DNA of 5,133 bases. Source: an uncultured Eubacteriales bacterium (GTDB lineage Bacteria > Bacillota > Clostridia > Oscillospirales > Acutalibacteraceae). A model generated the notes under the pieces. The model had not been told where the DNA came from and made no database searches. It saw nothing but the letters and a program-made list of their open reading frames with translations. This document shows positions 1 to 5,133 of the stretch, piece after piece. A program made the translations under genes and the position numbers. The DNA is taken from contig ONXZ01000116.1 of assembly GCA_900321905.1 (NCBI GenBank), positions 1-5,133 of the forward strand, in the 5' to 3' direction. Positions within the stretch are counted from its first letter, which is position 1, and each line of letters begins with the position of its first letter.

Positions 1-1
1 G

Positions 2-118
2 GTTGCAAAGGTTAACTTCCTTGTGGGCGGCTGTGCCGACGTCATTATCAAAATGATGCCCGACTTCCGCCGCGACGAGATTGAAAAAATTATGGTCAGC
101 GTAATTAAGCGCAAATAA
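2..118 (+). CDS. C-terminal fragment of an unidentified protein (5' end outside window)
   Basis: An open frame enters from the left edge and runs 38 codons to a TAA at 116-118. The visible tail contains a hydrophobic, glycine-containing stretch (NFLVGGCADVIIKMM) followed by a charged amphipathic segment (FRRDEIEKIMVSVIKRK) that ends in basic residues. A stable hairpin terminator begins about 15 bases after the stop, which supports this being a real gene end. The pattern of a helix ending in Gly-Gly, then an acidic 'DEIEKI' helix, loosely recalls the C-terminal ligand/dimer domain of TetR-type regulators. The fragment is too short to assign and I do not claim that function. The gene is convergent with the polysaccharide operon and is probably unrelated to it. 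Confidence 0.7.
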   Translation, partial: VAKVNFLVGGCADVIIKMMPDFRRDEIEKIMVSVIKRK

Positions 119-176
119 AAAAGAGTCGGCTAAGGGGTGTCCGTCATAAAGAAGGACACCCCGACTTTTTTATTTT
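119..176. terminator. Intergenic hairpin, probable bidirectional rho-independent terminator
   Basis: A perfect 9-bp stem, GGGGTGTCC at 134-142 with GGACACCCC at 154-162, encloses an 11-nt loop. On the plus strand the stem is followed by GAC and then a T-tract at 166-171 and 173-176. On the minus strand a T-rich tract lies at about 122-117. The GTC at 125-127 can also pair with GAC at 163-165 across a bulge, which extends the stem towards the A/T tracts. It sits between two convergent genes and can serve both. The stop codon of the minus-strand LicD-like gene (170-172) lies inside the plus-strand T-tract, so the two ends are packed with no spare sequence. Confidence 0.88.
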
Positions 177-976
177 AATCTTTCAACTTTTAAATTGTGG
201 TTAATGCGCTGATTTTCCGGAGGCAGGGTCATATAGTCGCCGTACATTTTTTCAAGATATTCCTTATAACCGACAGGCGCTTTCAGCATTGTGCCTTCAA
301 ACTCAAGCTCACAGGTTGTGAGCATTTTTTCTTTTGGAAGCGCTGCCTTTATGCCGCCCCAGGCGGAACCTGCCGCGTAGGGTGATGTGCTAAGCGGATA
401 CTGCTGTGCGATTTTGTCCATCTTTTTGCCGTAGTATTCAGCGCCTTTTATACGCGAAAATGCAATTACAGGGATTTTTGCAATTCTGCGAAACAGAGTT
501 TTGCCGTTTCCGTATTTACAGCAAGCATTTTCAAGCAGCAGCGCAAGACGGTTCATTTTTTTGTGATTGCGAATTAGCGTTTTTTCGTCAAGCGTGTTGT
601 ATCCGTCAAGCGGAAAAATATCAACCCAAAGTTCGGTGTGAAGTGAAGTGTTTGAATTGACAATTTTTGTGTTCATATCAAGCACTTTTGCAAAAGGGTA
701 GGGTGAGTTATTTGCCGTTATGCTAACGAGTTTGTAGTTATCGCCGATGGGCTCTGTTTTTACAAGTTCGTGCAGGCGGTCGTAGTCCTCACGCGGCATA
801 CCAAGGTCAATATCGTCGTCCCAGGGTATAAAACCCTTGTGGCGCACCGCGCCGAGCAGCGTTCCGCCAATCATAATGTATTTGAGATTATGTGCGTCGC
901 AGTATTTTACAACATCAAGTGTGATGTCAAACAACGCTTTTTTAAGTTCATCTGGTGATAAAACCCGATTATCCAT
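170..976 (-). CDS. LicD family phosphotransferase (phosphocholine-transferase-like)
   Basis: This 268-residue protein has the usual length of bacterial LicD proteins, which belong to the nucleotidyltransferase fold and attach phosphocholine or related phospho-groups to cell-surface glycans. The signature block is at residues 37-59: GGTLLGAVRHKG, then FIPWDDDIDLG. The aspartates at 53-57 (DDDID) are the expected metal-binding pair, and a third conserved acidic element follows at 117-124 (WVDIFPLD). The C-terminal YGDYMTLPP at residues 245-253 is also typical of the family. There are no membrane segments, so it should act in the cytoplasm on a lipid-linked repeat unit. The ATG at 976 is preceded by GGAG with a 6-nt spacer and overlaps the upstream flippase stop by 8 bp. 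It is the last gene of the operon. The donor could be CDP-choline, but LicD-like enzymes with other phospho-donors exist, and no choline uptake or activation gene is visible here. Family assignment is firm; the exact substrate is open. Confidence 0.93.
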   Translation of the reverse strand: MDNRVLSPDELKKALFDITLDVVKYCDAHNLKYIMIGGTLLGAVRHKGFIPWDDDIDLGMPREDYDRLHELVKTEPIGDNYKLVSITANNSPYPFAKVLDMNTKIVNSNTSLHTELWVDIFPLDGYNTLDEKTLIRNHKKMNRLALLLENACCKYGNGKTLFRRIAKIPVIAFSRIKGAEYYGKKMDKIAQQYPLSTSPYAAGSAWGGIKAALPKEKMLTTCELEFEGTMLKAPVGYKEYLEKMYGDYMTLPPENQRINHNLKVERLK

Positions 977-2438
977 TTTTAACTCCGAATTTCTTTTTTA
1001 CAAAACTTTTTGCGGTGCTTATTCCGTATAGCACAAAATACTCTCTTTCTATAATAAGCACAATAAAATATACCGCCGCGCCGCCTGCAATCATCGCTGC
1101 AAGGCTCCACGCCCTCAGTGGCAAATGCTGTGCGGCAAACATCAGCGCGCCAAGCATAATCACACCTGCAACAACGTATTTAGCGCACAGCGTAAATATT
1201 TTTGAAATGCCGAAAAATCTGTATTTGGCAACGTATGCAAGCATACAAATCATTATAACAACTTCACCTGCGACAGACGCAATTCCCGCGCCGTTTGCCA
1301 TAAGCCGAGGTATGAGCAGGGCGTTGAGGGCGACGTTAACCGCGCCGCCGATAAGCACACAGTATGTGTATATGTTTTGCCGTCCTGTGGAAATAAAGAA
1401 CTGTGTTGACGTTGTTGAGTTAATTGCAATCGGCACAAACAGCAGCGACATTATGGACAGCACCTGTACGACAGGCTCGTATCCCTTGCCGAAATATACA
1501 GGCACAAGCACATTCGCCGTGCCGATTATTCCGAACATCAGCGGTGTGCCGAGAAACCACACAAAGCGGTATGACTTATACATAAAGTCCTGCATATTGT
1601 CAATTCTGTTTTCGGCATATGCTTTTGAACTTTTTGGCAGCAGCACCGTGTTGAGCGCGGTAACAAGAATTAACGCCATTTTTACTATCTTGTTACTCTG
1701 CTCATAATATCCGTTTTGCGCCGCGCTGTGCGTAATCACGTCAATCATGGTTTTATCGAGCATTTCGTACATCTGCAGAGCCATTGCCGGTATAAAGAGT
1801 TGCAGTATCACGCGAAAATCGGCAAACGGATTTGGTTTGTAACCCTTTGTGCTGACAAGATAATCCTTTAAAAACGGAATAATTGACAGATTGCCGAGGA
1901 AGGTGAGCCCCGCAAGCATTAAAACGTACTTCCACAAATCTTCAGGCTTGTGTATGAATATGAAAATTATGGCAACGTTGAGCAGTTTTATAGCATAATT
2001 TCTGAGTGCAATGCGCCTGAAATCTTCCATTCCCGTGAAGAACCAGGACGTGTCAATCAGCGTTGCAAGCAAGTAAAACGCCTGAATGTACGCAATGCCC
2101 TTGTGCTTTGCAAACAGCATAACGTAAACGATGTACAGCACAAGCGCAGAGCCCGTTGTTATCAGACGGAACGTCAGTATGTCCCTGAACTTTTTGCTGC
2201 GGCCTATCGGGTCGTCCTGCAAGATGCCAATCTGTTTGCTGCCGTAGGTCGCCGTGCCGAGTATTGAAAAAATTACAAAGTAACTGACTACTGAATAGGT
2301 AAAACTGTATATTCCTATTCCGTCAGCACCGAGCGCGCGCGAAATATACGGCGTTGTGACAAGCGGTACGATTATCGCAAGCAGTTGGTAACTTGTGTTA
2401 AATATGTAATTTTTAACTACTTTTTTGTTCTGTTTCAT
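969..2438 (-). CDS. Wzx-type oligosaccharide flippase (polysaccharide transport family)
   Basis: This 489-residue, strongly hydrophobic protein has about 12-14 predicted transmembrane segments spread along its whole length (for example near 13-33, 42-62, 90-110, 170-190, 292-315, 355-378, 416-436 and 445-463). That is the size and layout of Wzx/RfbX-like members of the MOP exporter superfamily. Family-like features are the N-terminal PLVTTPYISRALGADGIG at residues 25-42, SWFFTGMEDFRRIALRN at 131-147, and GYYEQSNKI near 243-251. By family knowledge it moves undecaprenyl-linked repeat units from the inner to the outer face of the cytoplasmic membrane. The start is well fixed: the codon immediately before the ATG is an in-frame TAA, and the next internal Met is far inside. 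The gene begins inside the tail of the polymerase-like gene (26-bp overlap) and ends overlapping the LicD-like gene. Its ribosome binding site is weak (AAAAGG, 12-nt spacer), which suggests dependence on translation of the upstream gene. wzx is the functional class, not a confirmed symbol. Confidence 0.92.
   Translation of the reverse strand: MKQNKKVVKNYIFNTSYQLLAIIVPLVTTPYISRALGADGIGIYSFTYSVVSYFVIFSILGTATYGSKQIGILQDDPIGRSKKFRDILTFRLITTGSALVLYIVYVMLFAKHKGIAYIQAFYLLATLIDTSWFFTGMEDFRRIALRNYAIKLLNVAIIFIFIHKPEDLWKYVLMLAGLTFLGNLSIIPFLKDYLVSTKGYKPNPFADFRVILQLFIPAMALQMYEMLDKTMIDVITHSAAQNGYYEQSNKIVKMALILVTALNTVLLPKSSKAYAENRIDNMQDFMYKSYRFVWFLGTPLMFGIIGTANVLVPVYFGKGYEPVVQVLSIMSLLFVPIAINSTTSTQFFISTGRQNIYTYCVLIGGAVNVALNALLIPRLMANGAGIASVAGEVVIMICMLAYVAKYRFFGISKIFTLCAKYVVAGVIMLGALMFAAQHLPLRAWSLAAMIAGGAAVYFIVLIIEREYFVLYGISTAKSFVKKKFGVKNG
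983..986 (-). promoter_or_regulatory. Ribosome binding site of the LicD-like gene
   Basis: GGAG on the minus strand, 6 nt before the ATG at 976-974. It lies within the last codons of the flippase gene, so initiation of the LicD-like gene is probably coupled to termination of flippase translation. Confidence 0.75.
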
Positions 2439-3642
2439 TTAATATTTCAACCTTTTGCGGTTTTAACTGACTTGTATTTTTTTCAACATCAATGTTTATT
2501 GTAAACAACATCAGATACGCAATCATCCAGAAACTTGTAGTGCCGGGACCGATAAAGTGCGCGCCGAAAAGTTCTGCAAAAATATACAGCATCGCAAGGA
2601 ACGAGTACCAACTTTTTTCGCTCATTTTAAAATAGTTGTAGGTGAAAACAAAAGAGCCGAAAATCGTGGTTTCATAATAAATTCTGAAAATATCGTTGTG
2701 AATATTGTCGGCAATGGCATTGTGGGTTACAAGGAAGTTTGTAGTTGTGCCAAGACCGTAGTTTTTGATGTGCGAGTCGATTATGAGGTTGATAAGATAG
2801 AACCTTGTCATAGTGAACTCGTTAAAGTCGAGATGGAATTTTCTGTAAAACCACATTGCAAATTCGTCGGAGCACAGAGCATATGTGGCAAACGGCAGCA
2901 GCAAAAATACTATTATTGTGCCATACCGCACAAACTTCGGCACTTTTTTGTGTCGTGGGAAAAATCTCAAAAACACAACGAAGAACAGCAAAAACAGAAC
3001 AGCAAAACGCTTGTATCCAAAGAAAACGCCTATTGCGCTCACAATGGTACGAAACGTCTTTTTGCGATATGAATAGTAGATGTAAAGCAGCATAAAGTAG
3101 TTTGCAAGGTCGCTTTCACCTACAGGCGATATCGACTTAATAAAAAGGTTGCGCAAGTCAAACATCTGAATAACGTTTGATACCGTGAGGGTGCCGTCGA
3201 TAATTATCCAGTAGAAGTAGGAAAACAGGCACGTTATCAGCGTCAAGTCCATAATGGTGTCAACGCTGTCGGAATCAATGTTGTTAAATACGATAATGCC
3301 GTATAATAACGGGATAATAAGATAATAAATTTCACCGACGGTATAAAGTTTAAACGACATATGGCTGATTTGCAGTACCAGCGAGATAAGATACAGCACT
3401 GCGCAGACTATTAAAACGGATTTTGCCTCGTTTTTTACACGCAGGTTTTTGCGTTTGAACAGCGGCAGTCCGTACAAAAACATTATCAGCATGAGCAGAT
3501 AATGTTTAATATGCAGTGCGTCAAGTGTTGTCAGCGCATTTTTTTCAACAATGATAAAAAAGCACAGCACAAAAGCAAAAAGCAGTTGCTTTTTGTTGAG
3601 TGTCAATGTATGCCGTTTTGTCTGACTAATATATGATTTCAT
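2413..3642 (-). CDS. Polytopic membrane protein, probable Wzy-type repeat-unit polymerase
   Basis: This 409-residue protein has about 10-12 hydrophobic segments (near 18-32, 46-61, 74-91, 103-120, 131-149, 180-192, 211-227, 240-257, 322-338, 345-360 and 366-384). A large, less hydrophobic loop lies at about 258-320. Many transmembrane helices plus one large late loop is the architecture of O-antigen/capsule polymerases, which diverge too much in sequence to be recognised by identity. Supporting details are YKRFAVLFLL at 210-219, the GLGTTTNF segment at 296-303, and HNDIFRIYYE at 315-324, which resembles the H-N-x-x-x...E-x-x-x-x-G motif in the late loop of Wzy/WaaL-like proteins. R280 followed 16 residues later by G296 gives an R-x15-G spacing like that described in a Wzy periplasmic loop; this may be chance. 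Its place beside a flippase strengthens the call. The expected role is to join flipped repeat units on the outer membrane face. The ATG at 3642 follows GGAGG with a short 4-nt spacer. The last ~25 residues are polar and partly encoded in the overlap. An O-antigen ligase-like role cannot be excluded. Confidence 0.75.
   Translation of the reverse strand: MKSYISQTKRHTLTLNKKQLLFAFVLCFFIIVEKNALTTLDALHIKHYLLMLIMFLYGLPLFKRKNLRVKNEAKSVLIVCAVLYLISLVLQISHMSFKLYTVGEIYYLIIPLLYGIIVFNNIDSDSVDTIMDLTLITCLFSYFYWIIIDGTLTVSNVIQMFDLRNLFIKSISPVGESDLANYFMLLYIYYSYRKKTFRTIVSAIGVFFGYKRFAVLFLLFFVVFLRFFPRHKKVPKFVRYGTIIVFLLLPFATYALCSDEFAMWFYRKFHLDFNEFTMTRFYLINLIIDSHIKNYGLGTTTNFLVTHNAIADNIHNDIFRIYYETTIFGSFVFTYNYFKMSEKSWYSFLAMLYIFAELFGAHFIGPGTTSFWMIAYLMLFTINIDVEKNTSQLKPQKVEILNETEQKSS
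2451..2456 (-). promoter_or_regulatory. Weak, distant ribosome binding site of the flippase gene
   Basis: AAAAGG on the minus strand lies 12 nt before the ATG at 2438-2436, longer than the usual 5-9 nt spacing. It is inside the polymerase-like coding region. The poor spacing, together with the 26-bp gene overlap, points to translational coupling or re-initiation rather than independent loading. Confidence 0.4.
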
Positions 3643-3646
3643 ATAT

Positions 3647-3651
3647 CCTCC
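3647..3651 (-). promoter_or_regulatory. Ribosome binding site of the polymerase-like gene
   Basis: A strong GGAGG on the minus strand, only 4 nt before the ATG at 3642-3640. It lies wholly in the 12-nt gap after the acetyltransferase stop at 3657-3655. This is the only site in the operon sitting between genes rather than within one, so the polymerase-like gene may be loaded more independently than its neighbours. Confidence 0.75.
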
Positions 3652-3654
3652 GCG

Positions 3655-4233
3655 TTATGCGTTTTTATCATTCTCCGCTTTTTCAAGCGCTTTCATCATA
3701 TTTTCAACAGTTGCAGGCTTAACGCCAAGACGGTTAATAGGTTCGCTGAACTCAAGCGATTTCTTTTTAACATCATCGTAACTGCCTATGATTTTTGCAG
3801 GCACTCCGCCGACAACGCTGCCGTCGGGTACGTCTTTTGTAACAACAGCGCCCGCTGCAACAATGCAGTTATTGCCGATTTTTACGTCAAAGTTTATTAT
3901 CGCGTCTGCGCCAATGTAAACATTGTTGCCGATTTCAACCTTTGCAAATTTGCAGCGGTGAACATCGGTTTTATCCTCGTAGTTAAACACCACGTTTGCA
4001 ATGCTGTGCGTGATAATTCTAACACCGGCAGCAACGGCTACATTGTCGCCAAACGACACTAAAAACGGCTCGGCAGGCAGTATTGTGGACTGAAAAAAGC
4101 AATGTTCTCCAACAGAGGCAAACACCTTTTTCTTTTTCAGGTACGCCATTTTTTTCCAGCCGTTTCGCATGGTAATCATTTTGATTTGCAGTCTGTATCT
4201 GCGCAGTGCGTCATACAGTACATATGGAGTCAT
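3655..4233 (-). CDS. Left-handed beta-helix (hexapeptide) O-acetyltransferase
   Basis: This 192-residue protein has the length and pattern of the LacA/Maa/WbbJ-like acetyl-CoA-dependent acetyltransferases. Hexapeptide-repeat turns run from about residue 59 to 129, including [22 protein letters not shown] and [15 protein letters not shown]. The family hallmark GGVPAKIIG closes the helix at 142-150. The likely catalytic base is H76 in RIITHSI, the position of the conserved His after the first coils, followed by the usual excursion loop (77-97). An N-terminal basic segment (residues 10-36, rich in Arg/Lys) precedes the helix and a charged helical tail of about 40 residues follows. No membrane segment is seen, so it should be cytoplasmic and act as a trimer, on a nucleotide sugar or a lipid-linked sugar. 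The start at 4233 is 3 nt after the stop of the upstream acyltransferase, with GAAGGG 7 nt before the ATG. In this context it most likely O-acetylates one sugar of the repeat unit; N-acetylation of an amino sugar is the main alternative. Confidence 0.92.
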   Translation of the reverse strand: MTPYVLYDALRRYRLQIKMITMRNGWKKMAYLKKKKVFASVGEHCFFQSTILPAEPFLVSFGDNVAVAAGVRIITHSIANVVFNYEDKTDVHRCKFAKVEIGNNVYIGADAIINFDVKIGNNCIVAAGAVVTKDVPDGSVVGGVPAKIIGSYDDVKKKSLEFSEPINRLGVKPATVENMMKALEKAENDKNA

Positions 4234-4236
4234 AAT

Positions 4237-5133
4237 TTAACCCTTCTTTAAAATCTTTGCTTTGACCTTGCCCCACAAAACGGACAGCACGGTGCAAATT
4301 GCAAGATTGATAATTGTTGTCAAAATCAGTGTAACCGCGTCGCCAAGCGCAAGTCCTGATTTTTCAATTCCTATTCTCAGCACATTCTGCACAAGGTAGT
4401 GAAAACCGAATATGTACAAACTGTGCCGCCCGAGAAGTTCGAGCAAACTGAACTTTTTTGCCACAGCGGAAAACTCAATAACCGCCATTGAGCCGCAAAT
4501 TGCAAGCGGAATAAACAGAAGCGGTGCGCCAAATTGCACGTTATAATAGGAAAATTCAGCCTTGTCACAGCACAGCACCCATATGCTTCTTGCAGCCGCA
4601 AAGCCTGCTGTGAATATTGCAAGAAGCGGTACCGCTTTACTCTCTGCAATCGGCTTTACAACCGTGCCGAGGTATAAAAACGCAACTGAAACAAGAGCCG
4701 TTTCAAGGCACAGCGGCAGGCTGATTTTAGGCGATAAAAATATAATTATCAGCGCAGGAGCCGTGCATAAAACTGCCGCAAGCCATTTGTTTTTGCAGTA
4801 TTTCAGCAGGGCAAAAAGGATAATCTGCGCCACGAGCATACACGGCAAAAACCACAGGTTTGAAAATACGGATTTTGTAGTGAGCAGCACGGTGTTCAGT
4901 ATGCCTGACGGAGTTTTTAGCGTTTTGAAAAACGTGCTGTCTGCACCGAGCACCATTTTCTCCGCAAGGTGCGACAAGAATATCAGTCCTGCAAAAAGCA
5001 GGTAGGGGAGCATCAGTCCCTTTGCGCGCTTTTTTGCAAAGGTGCCGAGTGTTTCGCCGTCTTTTATCCTGAACACAAGTCCGCTGATTACAAAAAACAG
5101 CGGCATATGAAAAGAGTAAATTACTTTTTCAAG
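4237..5133 (-). CDS. Membrane acyltransferase-3 family O-acyltransferase (5' end beyond window)
   Basis: The frame is open to the right edge. The first visible codons read LEKVIYSFH, directly before the Met at 5106. SFHMPLFFVISG is the classic second block of acyltransferase-3 proteins of the fucose 4-O-acetylase type, so that Met is internal and not the start. From the first visible codon, 298 residues are present. The missing piece is probably about 40 residues, carrying the first transmembrane helix and its conserved Gly-His. Visible family features are the basic stretch and LMLPYLLF near residues 34-47, WFLP at 94-97, and LGRHSLYIFGFH at 234-245, with about 9 hydrophobic segments in all and a basic C-terminus (KVKAKILKKG). 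Such proteins sit in the cytoplasmic membrane and transfer acyl groups, usually acetyl, to sugars of surface glycans. It lies 3 nt upstream of the hexapeptide acetyltransferase. The acceptor sugar is unknown. Family confidence is high. Confidence 0.92.
   Translation of the reverse strand, partial: LEKVIYSFHMPLFFVISGLVFRIKDGETLGTFAKKRAKGLMLPYLLFAGLIFLSHLAEKMVLGADSTFFKTLKTPSGILNTVLLTTKSVFSNLWFLPCMLVAQIILFALLKYCKNKWLAAVLCTAPALIIIFLSPKISLPLCLETALVSVAFLYLGTVVKPIAESKAVPLLAIFTAGFAAARSIWVLCCDKAEFSYYNVQFGAPLLFIPLAICGSMAVIEFSAVAKKFSLLELLGRHSLYIFGFHYLVQNVLRIGIEKSGLALGDAVTLILTTIINLAICTVLSVLWGKVKAKILKKG
4241..4246 (-). promoter_or_regulatory. Ribosome binding site of the hexapeptide acetyltransferase
   Basis: GAAGGG on the minus strand, 7 nt before the ATG at 4233-4231. 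It is part of the last Lys-Gly codons of the upstream acyltransferase, consistent with coupled translation. Confidence 0.7.

Noticed and set aside
955..1707. Long plus-strand open frame (250 codons) opposite the flippase gene
   Set aside because: It is antisense to a clearly recognisable flippase, its translation is low-complexity in Ala, Ile, Thr and Ser as expected from the reverse of a hydrophobic gene, and I recognise no family motif in it.
2411..2440. T/A homopolymer runs at the start of the flippase gene as a phase-variation switch
   Set aside because: The longest run here is only about six bases and simply encodes Lys codons. No tetranucleotide repeats like those controlling lic genes in Haemophilus are seen.
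2557..3072. Plus-strand open frame of 171 codons opposite the polymerase-like gene
   Set aside because: The translation has no recognisable domain and it mirrors a membrane protein with a good ribosome binding site and operon context.
3295..3335. AT-rich stretch with repeated 'ataa' units as a possible promoter or repeat array
   Set aside because: It lies within membrane-segment codons of the polymerase-like gene, has irregular spacing, and no convincing -35/-10 pair was found.
4562..5005. Plus-strand open frame of 147 codons opposite the acyltransferase gene
   Set aside because: It is a shadow of a well-supported acyltransferase-3 gene and shows no motif or supporting context.

Overview
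The window is a compact, single-direction segment of a surface-polysaccharide gene cluster on the minus strand. It is followed by an intergenic terminator and then the tail of an unrelated plus-strand gene. Strong GGAGG-type ribosome binding sites, tight spacing with overlapping ends, mixed AT/GC composition and the family types together suggest a Gram-positive Firmicute, probably a clostridial or gut-type lineage. That placement is an inference; no marker gene is present.

In transcription order on the minus strand (right to left) the genes are: (1) a membrane acyltransferase-3 family O-acyltransferase, 5133 down to 4237, whose N-terminus lies beyond the right edge; (2) a soluble left-handed beta-helix (hexapeptide) acetyltransferase, 4233-3655; (3) a polytopic membrane protein with features of a Wzy-type repeat-unit polymerase, 3642-2413; (4) a Wzx-type lipid-linked oligosaccharide flippase, 2438-969; (5) a LicD-family nucleotidyltransferase-fold transferase, 976-170. 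The gaps and overlaps are 3 nt, 12 nt, a 26-bp overlap and an 8-bp overlap, so this is almost certainly one transcription unit with translational coupling.

Together the genes describe the late steps of a Wzx/Wzy-dependent glycan. A repeat unit built by glycosyltransferases encoded elsewhere (none lie in the window) is decorated by O-acylation and probably by a phospho-substituent such as phosphocholine. It is then flipped across the membrane by the Wzx-type protein and polymerised outside by the Wzy-type protein.

At the left end, positions 2-118 on the plus strand hold the last 38 codons of another gene. A GC-rich hairpin with T-tracts on both sides (about 119-176) separates it from the convergent licD-like gene and looks like a shared bidirectional terminator. 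There is no gene-free stretch over 300 bases. I saw no RNA gene, mobile element, CRISPR array or internal promoter. The locus is coherent, but its individual families are known; I do not see clear evidence of a wholly undescribed system.
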